The position numbers and the translations under genes were made by a program. A stretch of 64,000 nt of DNA from Candidatus Saccharimonadota bacterium (lineage in GTDB: Bacteria > Patescibacteriota > Saccharimonadia > Saccharimonadales > Saccharimonadaceae). The notes below the pieces were generated by a model. That model searched no databases, was not told the DNA's origin, and saw only the letters and a program-made list of their open reading frames with translations. Each line of letters begins with the position of its first letter. Position 1 is the first letter of the stretch. The stretch spans positions 165,821-229,820 of the forward strand of contig JAFRCN010000002.1 of NCBI GenBank assembly GCA_017404335.1, read 5' to 3'. Below are positions 1 through 8,204 of the stretch, one piece after another.

Positions 1-791
1 GATTTGTTGCTAAAGAACAGCCGGATATTCTGTGTTTACAGGAAATAAAGTCGAAGCCGGAGCAGGTGGACTATGATTTTCCTGGATATGAAGTGTTCTG
101 GAATCCGGCTGATAGAATGGGCTACAGCGGGACGGCTATACTTTTTTCTGAGCATATAATTAGATTTGTGAGTCCAAAAATATATATTCCTGACGGTGCC
201 GACAGGTTCGCCCCGTCAGGGGCGGTTCTGCCGGACGCCCAGCGTATGACATTTTTGGCGAACAAGTCCAGCGAAGAAAAGAGTGTAGCGTCCCGCGAGG
301 GCAGGGTTTTGACGTTGGATTGTGAAAAGTTTTATCTCGTAAATGTATACGTGCCGAATTCGAAACCGGATTTATCGAGGCTTAAATTACGAGAGACGGA
401 GTGGGATCCGGAGTTTTTGAAGTATTTGAAGGAGCTCGAGAAGACGAAGCCGGTCGTGGTGTGCGGGGATTTTAACGCGGCGCACGAAGAGATCGACATC
501 GCGAGACCGAAGACCAATCATCATTCGGCGGGATTTACCGACGAGGAGCGGCAGGGGATTACTAATTATCTTAATGCGGGCTTTATCGATACCTTTCGAT
601 TCTTACATCCGGAGGAAGTACGCTATACTTGGTGGAGCCATTGGGGAAAGGCGAGAGAGAACAACGTCGGCTGGCGGATTGATTATTTCTTTATTTCGAA
701 AAGTTTAAAGAAAAATTTAAAGTCAGCGGAGATTTACGAACACTATTTCGGATCGGATCATTGCCCGATTTCGATTGAATTGGAGATTTGA
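1..791 (+). CDS. xth: Exodeoxyribonuclease III, 5' truncated by window edge
   Basis: AP endonuclease / 3'-5' exonuclease of the Mg-dependent exonuclease-phosphatase fold, acting in base excision repair. The reading frame is open from base 3, before any start codon, and already encodes the family's DILCLQEIK metal-binding motif, so the true N-terminus lies upstream of the window. Later motifs are GDFNAAHEEIDIARPK (catalytic D/N), a tryptophan-rich YTWWS stretch, RIDYFF, and the terminal SDHCP with the catalytic D-H pair. All active-site residues visible in this part are intact. Its TGA stop overlaps the ATG of the next gene (TGATG), indicating translational coupling. Confidence 0.95.
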   Translation, partial: FVAKEQPDILCLQEIKSKPEQVDYDFPGYEVFWNPADRMGYSGTAILFSEHIIRFVSPKIYIPDGADRFAPSGAVLPDAQRMTFLANKSSEEKSVASREGRVLTLDCEKFYLVNVYVPNSKPDLSRLKLRETEWDPEFLKYLKELEKTKPVVVCGDFNAAHEEIDIARPKTNHHSAGFTDEERQGITNYLNAGFIDTFRFLHPEEVRYTWWSHWGKARENNVGWRIDYFFISKSLKKNLKSAEIYEHYFGSDHCPISIELEI

Positions 792-1567
792 TGGATTACT
801 TTGAAAGAGTCGAGAAGGCGAATGGGGATTATACTTGGAACTTTCCGGAAAGAAAAACCGGAACCGTAAACGTAATTGGCGGGAATTCGCAAAGTTTTCG
901 GACGGAGATTAAAATTTCGGAATATCTTGCGGGGGAATTTCCGATTGAGAACGTCCGGACGGTGCTTCCGGATGCACTAGAAGGGAAGTTGCCGAATCTA
1001 CCGAATTTCGTGTTTACTCGGTCGACCGAGTCGGGCTCGTTTGCGGAAGATGAAAAACTTTCGGGAGTCCTAAATTCGACGGATTTTAACCTTCTAACAG
1101 GGGATTTTTCGAAAAATTCGATTACCGGGAGGGCGGTTTCGAGCGCGGTTGAAATTGCCGTAAAACCAATGATTATAACGCGCGATAGTGTCGATTTAGT
1201 TACCGAAAACTCTCCGGAAAAACTCTTAATGAATGATAGCCTAATTTGGTTTTTATCGGCTGTGCAGCTGCAAAAGCTTTTAAGAGCGGTGTACTATCCG
1301 AAAATGTTTTTACTTTCTCAATCCCTAGTTCAGGCGGTAGAAGTTTTACATAAGTTCACTTTAAGTTATCCGGTGTCTATTATTACACTATACAACGGCC
1401 AGGTTTTAGTAGCGAAAAATGGTTTGGTGCGGGCGGTAGAAGTTGAGAAGACCGGATATTCACCGATTACGATTTGGAACGGGGAGCTAGCGAGTAGAAT
1501 TCTAGCCTTTAATCTTTTTAACCCGGACAGTTTTTTGGAAGCTAGTATCGCCGCGCTGATTCAATGA
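791..1567 (+). CDS. Ribokinase-fold protein resembling NAD(P)H-hydrate dehydratase, probably degenerate
   Basis: 258 aa. The ATG at 791 overlaps the exonuclease III stop, so I prefer it to the TTG at 788. The N-terminal VNVIGGN, a mid-protein LTGDFSKNS stretch and the later VSIITLYNGQVLVAKNG follow the order of the glycine-rich strand, P-loop-like turn and late strand of YjeF C-terminal (NnrD) domains. However the DADAL and GE/GxGD catalytic signatures of that family are not visible. I infer a ribokinase-like fold that has lost or changed its catalysis. Co-transcribed with xth. Another ribokinase-fold subfamily is possible. Confidence 0.4.
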   Translation: MDYFERVEKANGDYTWNFPERKTGTVNVIGGNSQSFRTEIKISEYLAGEFPIENVRTVLPDALEGKLPNLPNFVFTRSTESGSFAEDEKLSGVLNSTDFNLLTGDFSKNSITGRAVSSAVEIAVKPMIITRDSVDLVTENSPEKLLMNDSLIWFLSAVQLQKLLRAVYYPKMFLLSQSLVQAVEVLHKFTLSYPVSIITLYNGQVLVAKNGLVRAVEVEKTGYSPITIWNGELASRILAFNLFNPDSFLEASIAALIQ

Positions 1568-1573
1568 TATAAT
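1568..1573 (+). promoter_or_regulatory. -10 box, leaderless DUF2207 gene
   Basis: TGATATAAT; box ends 6 nt before the ATG at 1580, so the transcript should start at the ATG. Confidence 0.75.
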
Positions 1574-1579
1574 AAAGCT

Positions 1580-3502
1580 ATGAAGCGTTTGAAAATATTT
1601 TTAGGTTTAATACTAAGTTTTTTGTGTCTGCCGATAGGCAGTTGTTTTGCGGTAACCTCGACACAAGATTTTTATTTTGAAGATTTTACGGCGGATTATT
1701 ATTTAACAAAAGCGGAAGACGGGACGAGCAAATTACATGTTAAAGAGGTTCTGACGGCAGTTTTTCCGGAAACTAACCAAAATCATGGTATTACCAGGAC
1801 GATTCCTTTTACTAATCAAAATGGAAAAAACACCGTGGTAGAGAACGAGGCGGCGCTAAATTTGACGGTGCTACGAAACGGCGTGACGGAGCCGGTTAGC
1901 AAGATTGAAAAAGAAGACGATTATTATATGGTATATATAGGTAGTGCGAGTAGCTATGTGCACGGAAAGCAAATCTATACGTTAGAATATGATTATACCG
2001 ACGTGATTACGGAATTTGACAAAAACGGCAACAACGTTAGCGGGGTGGAAGACGTCGAGAAAGCTTTTCAGGAGCTATATTGGGATACGAACGGGACAGG
2101 TTGGAGCCAAAGGTTCGGATCCATAACTACGAGACTCCATCTTGACAACGACATTCTAGAAAAGACTAGTCCCGATGTTTCTTGTTATGTTGGAAGTTAC
2201 GGAGCGAAAGGAACTGGACGGTGCGCTTTTTCACAGACGGAAGATGGTTTTATCTTTTCGGCGGAAGATTTAAAGTCAAGAGAGAATCTTACTTTCGTTG
2301 TACAGTTTGAGGCGGGAAGTTTCGAGGTTGTCAATACAAAGAATTATCTCCTTATTATAATTCTAATCGTTCTAGCTATCGTCGCGACCATTATTATAAT
2401 ATATAGGATTAAAAAATATAAGAAAACGGCAGAAGAGAAAGATAAGCTTTACAGAGGTACTTTCGTCGCTCCGCAATACCAGCCAATGAGAGACTTAGAT
2501 GTTGCCGAGGCGGAACAGATTTATTTTAAGAAAACAGAAAAGTCGTATGTAGCAACACTTCTAGAACTCGCTGTAAGTAAAAAGATTTCCATTACCAAGG
2601 AGGAGAGCTCGAAAAGAAAAAAGAAATGGTCCGTGACCGTCGAAGTTGAACCGACAGAGTTAACCGAACCCCAAGTCGACATGCTAAAAATACTAAAGGG
2701 TGGTGGAGCGATTAATAAGGGCGACACTTTCCCGATAGAGAAGCATACTGCGACTAGGCATCTCGCCGATATAGCCGAAGACTACAGGAGACACGCTAGG
2801 GCTAGCCTCGGCAAAACGCATTATTTAGAAGAAGTAAAAGACTACACGAAAAAAACGATTATTAGCGCAACTACTGGGAATATTGTTGGTAGCGTTTTTG
2901 GTAAGCTCGTGTTTTGGAGTATTTTTACTGTCGTGATTTTTTATTATCTAGAATCTTTTATAAACTACAATGATTATTTTGTTGGAGGATTGCCTGCCCT
3001 GATTTTAATTATTGTTGTGCTTATAACTACTATCTCAGCCTCGACTTACTACAAGATGAAAACCAATCACTACGAGAGAATTACTGAGAACGGAGTCAAG
3101 GCTGTACGCTACCTAGAGGGGCTAGAACTATATATCGATATGGCGGAAGAGGACAGAATCAAGTTCCTACAATCTGTAGATGGAGCGGACACTACCGGAA
3201 AGGGGATTGTTAGGTTGTACGAAAAATTATTGCCTTGGGCGAGCCTGTTCGGCAACGAGGAGAGTTGGGTGAAGGAGCTCGCAAAATACTATGAGGTAGA
3301 AAATGTTTCGGATGGGTTAGATGCAGATTTTGTGCACGGGATGGTGGCCTCGAGTCTCTTTAGAGATATTAATCGCGCCGTCGTTTCGTCGACTGCCTAT
3401 CACGAGTCGTCTGGAGGTGGAGGAAGTTCTTGGTCGTCTGGCGGAGGCGGTGGCGGATTCTCTGGCGGTGGGGGCGGCGGAGGGGGCGGAGGGGGTTGGT
3501 AA
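1580..3502 (+). CDS. DUF2207 membrane protein with Gly-rich C-terminal tail
   Basis: 640 aa. N-terminal signal peptide (hydrophobic about 5-24, ending CFA) and an extracytoplasmic DUF2207 beta domain (about 30-250), then a membrane span near 255-277 (LLIIILIVLAIVATIIIIY). A cytoplasmic region follows, with two further spans near 435-490. The C-terminus ends in serine/glycine runs (SSGGGGSS, then a long run of Gly closed by Trp), the typical flexible tail of DUF2207/YciQ-like proteins. Function is unknown; the family is widespread in small-genome bacteria and assigned to the envelope. It has its own promoter in the 12-bp gap after the preceding gene. Confidence 0.8.
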   Translation: MKRLKIFLGLILSFLCLPIGSCFAVTSTQDFYFEDFTADYYLTKAEDGTSKLHVKEVLTAVFPETNQNHGITRTIPFTNQNGKNTVVENEAALNLTVLRNGVTEPVSKIEKEDDYYMVYIGSASSYVHGKQIYTLEYDYTDVITEFDKNGNNVSGVEDVEKAFQELYWDTNGTGWSQRFGSITTRLHLDNDILEKTSPDVSCYVGSYGAKGTGRCAFSQTEDGFIFSAEDLKSRENLTFVVQFEAGSFEVVNTKNYLLIIILIVLAIVATIIIIYRIKKYKKTAEEKDKLYRGTFVAPQYQPMRDLDVAEAEQIYFKKTEKSYVATLLELAVSKKISITKEESSKRKKKWSVTVEVEPTELTEPQVDMLKILKGGGAINKGDTFPIEKHTATRHLADIAEDYRRHARASLGKTHYLEEVKDYTKKTIISATTGNIVGSVFGKLVFWSIFTVVIFYYLESFINYNDYFVGGLPALILIIVVLITTISASTYYKMKTNHYERITENGVKAVRYLEGLELYIDMAEEDRIKFLQSVDGADTTGKGIVRLYEKLLPWASLFGNEESWVKELAKYYEVENVSDGLDADFVHGMVASSLFRDINRAVVSSTAYHESSGGGGSSWSSGGGGGGFSGGGGGGGGGGGW

Positions 3503-4135
3503 TTACTTTTTAGACAGTTTCTTTTCGATATCTACGGCGTCGCGGGAAATGTTTTTGCGACGCTGACGGAGAAAGAAAAAGACGAATAAATAGATCGAGC
3601 AGCCGAAGACAAAGAGACCAATTTTTAAAGGCTCCGACCAATTCGTCGCGAAGAGAATCACCGCATTAGTTAGACCGATGCAAAAAGTGTAAATATAGCG
3701 GCGAATGAGAATGATTCTTTTCGCGAGGGGGAAGTTTTTACCCATTAAAGCCTTTTTATTAAAGTCGTCTGGGTGACCAAGAATTCTACCGTAAACTAAT
3801 AAGTCACCGCCGATTGAAGATATTGCGTAATAAGCTATGATTATGACTCCAAGAATCCAATTGACACGACGAGTGACAAAGAGGATTTGGGCGCCGGCGA
3901 GCGCGACGTCGGCAATCATATCGAATTTTGCAGCGTATTTGCGATATTTTGGGGTTTTGTTTTTTGGAAAAGGCCATTTACGCGCGCAAGTGCCATCGAA
4001 AGCATCGGTGAGTTCGGCGACAAGGAAAATTATGAAGGCTGATTCGGCGGAGCCGCTATGAAAAACACAAAAGTAAAACAGAACCAACGCTAAAATAAAT
4101 CTTGTCAAAGTTAATAAGTCTGCTAAATATCTCAT
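3503..4135 (-). CDS. pgsA: CDP-alcohol phosphatidyltransferase (PgsA-like)
   Basis: 210 aa, counted from the ATG at 4135 that follows a -10 box; a longer frame exists upstream but runs through a palindrome and is unlikely to be coding. The family joins CDP-diacylglycerol to an alcohol, usually glycerol-3-phosphate, to make phospholipid head groups in the membrane. The signature DGxxAR...D...D appears as DAFDGTCARKW, then AKFDMIAD, so the conserved Gly before the third Asp is Ala here. Five to six hydrophobic segments fit the family. Preceded on the same strand by a glycosyltransferase, suggesting a lipid or glycolipid function for the pair. The exact alcohol acceptor cannot be told. Confidence 0.75.
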   Translation of the reverse strand: MRYLADLLTLTRFILALVLFYFCVFHSGSAESAFIIFLVAELTDAFDGTCARKWPFPKNKTPKYRKYAAKFDMIADVALAGAQILFVTRRVNWILGVIIIAYYAISSIGGDLLVYGRILGHPDDFNKKALMGKNFPLAKRIILIRRYIYTFCIGLTNAVILFATNWSEPLKIGLFVFGCSIYLFVFFFLRQRRKNISRDAVDIEKKLSKK

Positions 4136-4141
4136 ATTAGT

Positions 4142-4147
4142 ATTATA
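4142..4147 (-). promoter_or_regulatory. -10 box, leaderless pgsA
   Basis: TATAAT on the minus strand, 6 nt before ATG 4135. Confidence 0.75.
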
Positions 4148-4195
4148 ACAAGAAATCTTTAATCTTGTAATTTCGAAGCATATAAAATTACCCAT

Positions 4196-4276
4196 ATAAA
4201 AATTACAACAATTACAGTTTTTGCGAGCAGAGCTCTGCTTCGCGAGCAAAAACATGACTAATGTTGTAATTTTTAT
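4196..4276. repeat. 81-bp cruciform-like inverted repeat
   Basis: Outer arms of 15 bp (ATAAAAATTACAACA at 4196-4210; its exact complement at 4262-4276) enclose a second nested hairpin GTTTTTGC...GCAAAAAC, whose core is the palindrome AGCAGAGCTCTGCT. It overlaps the stop codon of the GT4 gene and may end its transcript before the pgsA promoter. Not clearly a member of repeat families A or B. Confidence 0.8.
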
Positions 4277-5523
4277 CTTGGCGTAATTTTATCGCTGAGA
4301 AATGCAAGATTAAAGATTTCTTCTAGAATCTTAATACGATTTGAGATTAAGACTTCTTCGCGGTGGTTTAACATGGTTTCGGACATTTGTTGGATTTTTT
4401 CGGGGTGAGCGAGGAGGTCATTTAGAGCGTCCGCCATTTTTGCGGAGCTAGGTCCGGCGCTTTCGACGAAACTTCCTTTCGGAACCACTTCTTTCATGTC
4501 AGAATCACAAAAGAAGACTGGGACACCATAAGCTTCGGCTTCAATTAAAGTCATGCCAAAAGTATCGAAATTATAAGACACGAGAACATCGAGATGGGAA
4601 TTCCCGATTGCGTGGATTAGGCTATCAAACGGAACGTTGCCGTGAAAAATAACCCTTAGATTATTGCGGTCGGCGTAGCGTTTTGCGCGGTAAAAGTCTC
4701 CGCCTCCGCCGTAAACATCGAGACGATAGCGACCGCGAACTTTCTTTAAAGCCTTCAAAAACGGCATCATGCGTTTTTCGGCGGAAACCCGCGAATGCCA
4801 AATAATTCTGAGTTCTTCGCCTTCTTTAAGAGTTTTTATGGCTGGATTTTTCGGAAATTTAGCATCTGGGAAACCGTTGGGGAAGACTTTGATTTCTTTT
4901 TTGACACCGTAATGGATGAGTTTTTTGCGAAAATGTTCCGAGGGCGTTAAAACTAGATCCGCAAAATTAGCATGATTGACCATTAGAGTCCACATTTTAG
5001 CCTTCGAAAACTTATCGGCGAGATAATTGTCGCGGTGAACTGTTTTTGTGTGGGGTAAATACCAAGAATGAAACCAATTTAAAAGACAGGCGACGATGGT
5101 GCGAAAACCAAAAGGAATAATGTTCGCTTCTCCCATGTCTTCGCGCCCATGCATAACTTGGATAGTGGGGATATTTAGCTTTTTACCGAGCCGGAGGCCA
5201 GCAATTGAGCAGCCGGATTCGTAGTGTATATAATATATATCAAAGTTTTTAATCTCAGGATGGAATTTTAGAAGCCATTTTTCGATTATCTTGGGTCGGC
5301 GCGAAACCGGGGTTAGTCCACGAAAAGCGAGACGGCAACTCGGGACTGGGAAAATGTTTTCTTTCGCGAGCTCGGCTTTTTCGGCTTTGGATTTAGGGTA
5401 GCTAGTGGTAAAAATGTAGACTGTGTGGCCGTTTTTTTCGAGAGCGGATTTTTGCGCATTAATGGAGCTAGTGATACCGCCGGTCAAATCTAGGTAGCAG
5501 TCGGAAAAGAATGCAATCTTCAT
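4273..5523 (-). CDS. GT4 family glycosyltransferase
   Basis: 416 aa. Retaining GT-B enzyme that moves a sugar from a nucleotide or lipid donor. The N-terminal domain has the glycine-rich FSDCYLDLTGGITSS donor-side loop; the C-terminal domain has the WHSRVSAEKR motif, a VYGGGGDFYRAKR turn and the EAEAYGVPVFF sequence corresponding to the E-x7-E site. No signal peptide; expected to act on the inner membrane face. Closest general likeness is to glycolipid-forming enzymes (alpha-glucosyl-diacylglycerol synthase or PimA type), and the neighbouring pgsA fits a membrane glycolipid role, but the substrate is inferred. Leaderless start. Confidence 0.85.
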   Translation of the reverse strand: MKIAFFSDCYLDLTGGITSSINAQKSALEKNGHTVYIFTTSYPKSKAEKAELAKENIFPVPSCRLAFRGLTPVSRRPKIIEKWLLKFHPEIKNFDIYYIHYESGCSIAGLRLGKKLNIPTIQVMHGREDMGEANIIPFGFRTIVACLLNWFHSWYLPHTKTVHRDNYLADKFSKAKMWTLMVNHANFADLVLTPSEHFRKKLIHYGVKKEIKVFPNGFPDAKFPKNPAIKTLKEGEELRIIWHSRVSAEKRMMPFLKALKKVRGRYRLDVYGGGGDFYRAKRYADRNNLRVIFHGNVPFDSLIHAIGNSHLDVLVSYNFDTFGMTLIEAEAYGVPVFFCDSDMKEVVPKGSFVESAGPSSAKMADALNDLLAHPEKIQQMSETMLNHREEVLISNRIKILEEIFNLAFLSDKITPR

Positions 5524-5529
5524 AGTTTT

Positions 5530-5535
5530 ATTTTA
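5530..5535 (-). promoter_or_regulatory. -10 box, leaderless GT4 gene
   Basis: TAAAAT on the minus strand, 6 nt before ATG 5523. Confidence 0.6.
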
Positions 5536-5548
5536 CCACGCCACGTGT

Positions 5549-5554
5549 TATAAT
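5549..5554 (+). promoter_or_regulatory. -10 box of the metK riboswitch transcript
   Basis: TATAAT; predicted start near 5561, just before the riboswitch, giving a leader of about 100 nt. Confidence 0.7.
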
Positions 5555-5569
5555 CGAAATATTAACAAC

Positions 5570-5663
5570 TAATATCAAGAAGGGGCGAGGGACCGGCCTG
5601 ACGACCCCCTGCCAACCTAGCTAATGCCAAGGTGGTAATTCCGACCAAGAAAGGAAAGATATG
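5570..5663 (+). promoter_or_regulatory. SAM-I clan riboswitch controlling metK
   Basis: S-adenosylmethionine-sensing RNA. The sequence carries the conserved ATCAAGA, the kink-turn GAGGGAC followed by CGGCC, TGACGACCCC, GCCAACC, then AAGGTGGTAATTCC in the same order as the SAM-I consensus. The short closing helix pairs ATATC (5572-5576) with GATAT (5658-5662). The 3' strand of that helix includes the first two bases of the metK start codon and lies next to the AAGG Shine-Dalgarno (5651-5654). There is no terminator before the gene, so control is inferred to be translational: SAM binding closes the helix and hides the start site. Could be a SAM-I/IV subtype. Confidence 0.88.
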
Positions 5664-6626
5664 TTCTATCGAACTGCGGAGAGTGTTTCTCCGAAGCACC
5701 CAGATAAACTTTGTGACCGGATTTCCGACGCAATTTTGGATGCATACTTAAGCGCCGACCCGAATGCGCGCGTGGCGGCGGAGACTTGCGGAGGGCACGG
5801 CGTCGTGTTCGTAACCGGTGAAATTACCTCGACGGCGGACAGTATAGATATCCCGGCAATTGTGAAGCGAATCGCGGGTGAGAACGTCGAGGTTCATACT
5901 AAAATCGTCAAGCAGTCCCCAGAAATTGCGCAAGGTGTCGATACGGGCGGAGCGGGTGACCAGGGAATCATGATTGGCTACGCTTGCGACGAAACCGACG
6001 AAATGTTGCCGAGAGAAGTCGTACTTAGTCGTCGGCTAAATCAGTTTATTTACGAAAAATACCCGTTTGATGGTAAGACCCAAGTCACGATTGCGCCGGA
6101 TGGATCGATTGATTCTATTGTGGCAAGCTTCCAGAATGTTTCGCACGACGAACTAGAGTCTAAAGTGCGAGAATTTATCTCCGCGAATAATTTGAAAGGT
6201 AAGCTCGAGCTCCATATTAACCCGGCGGGAGACTGGAACCAAGGTGGATTTGATGCTGATACGGGGCTAACCGGGCGAAAGCTAATTGTCGACAACTACG
6301 GCCCTCGAGTTGCGATTGGTGGGGGATGTTACTCTGGTAAAGACCCGTCAAAAGTCGACCGTTCGGCCGCTTACATGGCAAGACGCGTAGCGGTAGATTA
6401 TCTAAGAAAGCGCCAGGCGCATGAGGTTTTAGTTCGGCTTGCCTATGCGATTGGCTATGCAGAGCCTCTAGAAAAGACTGTAATTATCGACGGGAAGCCA
6501 GAAGAAATCGAGGACTACGACCTAACTCCTAATGGGATTATTAAATATCTCGATTTGAAGCGACCAATTTACGAAAAAACTGCCGAGTATGGACATTACG
6601 GCGAAGGGTTCGACTGGGATAAATAA
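5661..6626 (+). CDS. metK: S-adenosylmethionine synthetase (short form)
   Basis: 321 aa, shorter than the usual 380-400 aa. Makes SAM from methionine and ATP. The N-terminal ESVSPKHPDKLCDRISDAILDA, the GGAGDQGIMIGYA hexapeptide-type phosphate loop, the active-site lysine region PDG and GGxDxDTGLTGRK, and GGGCYSGKDPSKVDRSAAYMAR are all recognisable and intact. Missing length is in inter-domain loops. It is the only gene here with a riboswitch leader and a clear SD, in contrast to its leaderless neighbours. The stop overlaps the start of a bidirectional terminator. Confidence 0.95.
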   Translation: MFYRTAESVSPKHPDKLCDRISDAILDAYLSADPNARVAAETCGGHGVVFVTGEITSTADSIDIPAIVKRIAGENVEVHTKIVKQSPEIAQGVDTGGAGDQGIMIGYACDETDEMLPREVVLSRRLNQFIYEKYPFDGKTQVTIAPDGSIDSIVASFQNVSHDELESKVREFISANNLKGKLELHINPAGDWNQGGFDADTGLTGRKLIVDNYGPRVAIGGGCYSGKDPSKVDRSAAYMARRVAVDYLRKRQAHEVLVRLAYAIGYAEPLEKTVIIDGKPEEIEDYDLTPNGIIKYLDLKRPIYEKTAEYGHYGEGFDWDK

Positions 6627-6654
6627 AAAATAGGGCCTAAAAAGCCCTATTTTT
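6626..6654. terminator. Bidirectional terminator, metK / DsbA-like
   Basis: Perfect 11-bp stem AAAAATAGGGC...GCCCTATTTTT; T-runs on both strands. The minus-strand stop codon of the DsbA-like gene is inside the stem. Confidence 0.9.
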
Positions 6655-7297
6655 CTTGATTTACTTTCTCTTCGATAGTTTCAGCTAGTTTGTCTAGTTC
6701 GATTTTCTGGCCATCGATTCGAAAGAGCGGAGTACCACGCAAATTCACTTTCTTTCCCATGCTTTTTTCGAAGTCTAGTCTCTTTTTTACCGCATCGCTA
6801 TTTAAATCTTCTTTGAATTTATCAATATCGCCTTTACCGTCAGACACTTTGCTGAAATAATTGACAAATAGCTCTTCAGATTCATCTTCTTCGTGGAGCC
6901 ATTCTGCTTGGTTTTCAAAAAGTAAGTCTTTATATTCTTTAAAAAATCCTTGGAGCTGAGCAGAGGTAGCAGCGCGAGCCGCTAAAGCTCCGTTCTGGAA
7001 GCCTAAATTATAGCTTCGGAACACCAACGCTATTTTCCCGTCATATTTTTCTAACAAGCTATTTATAGTTTTGTTCCAATCTGCACAATGCGCACAACCA
7101 TAATCGGCATACTCGTAGACTATCACCTTCGCTGCGTCGGGATTTCCGACGACCTTCTCCTCAATCCATCCGGTTTCTTCGGAAGCTGGATGGATAGAGT
7201 CAGCCGAATTTACGGTATCGTCTTTTTTTATGCCTATAAAACAAATGATGCCGATTAAGCTTGCGCAAATTACGCCTAGGATGATTTTCTTTTTCAT
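6647..7297 (-). CDS. DsbA-like thiol-disulfide oxidoreductase, membrane anchored
   Basis: 216 aa. A single N-terminal hydrophobic anchor (about 5-23) places the thioredoxin-fold domain outside the membrane. The active site is CAHC at Cys68/Cys71 in YADYGCAHCADW, with the cis-proline loop RGTPLFRI near the C-terminus, as in DsbA/DsbG and Thioredoxin_4 proteins. Expected to form or shuffle disulfides in exported proteins. It follows the XRE regulator by 10 bp and an SD (AAAGGAG), so the two form an operon. No DsbB/VKOR partner lies in the window. The four-cysteine outer domain of its operon mate is a plausible substrate. Confidence 0.9.
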   Translation of the reverse strand: MKKKIILGVICASLIGIICFIGIKKDDTVNSADSIHPASEETGWIEEKVVGNPDAAKVIVYEYADYGCAHCADWNKTINSLLEKYDGKIALVFRSYNLGFQNGALAARAATSAQLQGFFKEYKDLLFENQAEWLHEEDESEELFVNYFSKVSDGKGDIDKFKEDLNSDAVKKRLDFEKSMGKKVNLRGTPLFRIDGQKIELDKLAETIEEKVNQEK

Positions 7298-7307
7298 GTT
7301 TCTCCTT

Positions 7308-7916
7308 TTATCCGACTTTGTAGTATTCGCCGTTTGGAATATACTCGGGATCGTCTAAGTATTGACATTTATACGAATACCCCTCATCGCTGTCGCAAAA
7401 ATAGATTATCGCCGAACAGGGTTCGTCGGAACTATTTCTATACAAATTGCATTTTACAAAAAAGGTCCCGTCACCCTCGGTAACGCCGTAGCCGACAACT
7501 TCATTATTCGTATAGTTATCAAAAGTAAAAGAATCTATAGCGTCATTAAACGAACCGTTAAGAATCTCATCAAACACCGCAATTTTTGAATTATCGATTG
7601 GTGAATTTTGATATTTCTGAGAGAATCCGAGTCCGATTAATATGGCGAGCAGAGTGGCGACAGCTCCGGTTAAATAAAATAGTCTAATATTTTTCTTGTC
7701 GGAAGATTTATGGTTTTTAGAATTATCGTTTATAAGATTGTCAACACTACATTTAAGGATTCTAGATAGCATGAAAATGTGTTTCGTGCTAGGATAGGTG
7801 TCCCCATTTTCCCACTTGGAAACTGTCTGGCGCGAAACCGAAAGTTCATCCGCCAAACTCTCTTGTGAGAGTCTAGCTAAACTTCTATATTTTCTAAGAT
7901 TATCCTTAAATTCCAT
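7308..7916 (-). CDS. Membrane-bound XRE-family regulator with Cys-rich outer domain
   Basis: 202 aa. Residues 1-65 are a Cro/C1 helix-turn-helix (LSQESLADELSVSRQTVSKWENG). A membrane span follows at about 76-97, then an extracytoplasmic domain of about 100 residues. That domain holds four cysteines (156, 167, 174, 184), enough for two disulfides. The segment YGVTEGDGTFFV...IIYF...YIPNGEYYKV is clearly related to the cysteine-free domain of the 53.2-53.7 kb protein. I infer a one-step transmembrane sensor linking outside redox or folding state to gene control, co-transcribed with the DsbA-like enzyme. The target genes are unknown; autoregulation is likely. Confidence 0.75.
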   Translation of the reverse strand: MEFKDNLRKYRSLARLSQESLADELSVSRQTVSKWENGDTYPSTKHIFMLSRILKCSVDNLINDNSKNHKSSDKKNIRLFYLTGAVATLLAILIGLGFSQKYQNSPIDNSKIAVFDEILNGSFNDAIDSFTFDNYTNNEVVGYGVTEGDGTFFVKCNLYRNSSDEPCSAIIYFCDSDEGYSYKCQYLDDPEYIPNGEYYKVG

Positions 7917-8069
7917 GTCGCTTCTTTATTAATTATACAATAGTTTAGGCTTTTGTGATTTTTGATTGGTTTTAGATTTCATAATTATCCTTTCTTTTTG
8001 ATAATTATAAAAATACTTAATAAAAATTCTACCAACTATTAGGTGCGACTTTAATTTTTGCACAAAAAA

Positions 8070-8156
8070 TGGTGGGCGGGAAGGGAATCGAACCCTTACG
8101 ACCTTGCGGTCACCAGATTTTGAGTCTAGCGCGTCTACCAGTTCCGCCACTCGCCC
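8070..8156 (-). tRNA. tRNA-Leu (CAA)
   Basis: Anticodon loop CTCAAAA gives anticodon CAA. Long class II variable arm (GGTGACCGCAAGGTCGT), T-arm GGTTCGATTCC and an encoded CCA end. The acceptor stem GGGCGAG/CCCGCCC has one A-C mismatch. An apparent 73-aa frame over it is the usual false translation of a tRNA-Leu. Confidence 0.95.
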
Positions 8157-8192
8157 ATTAGGTTAATTATATCATGAAATAGCGTTTTATGC

Positions 8193-8198
8193 TATAAT
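8193..8198 (+). promoter_or_regulatory. -10 box, leaderless sortase gene
   Basis: TATAAT, 6 nt before ATG 8205. Confidence 0.75.
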
Positions 8199-8204
8199 GA
8201 TTCT

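Noticed and set aside
7929-8150. 73-aa frame starting MAELVDALDSKSGD
   Set aside because: It is the complementary-strand reading of tRNA-Leu, a well-known false protein.
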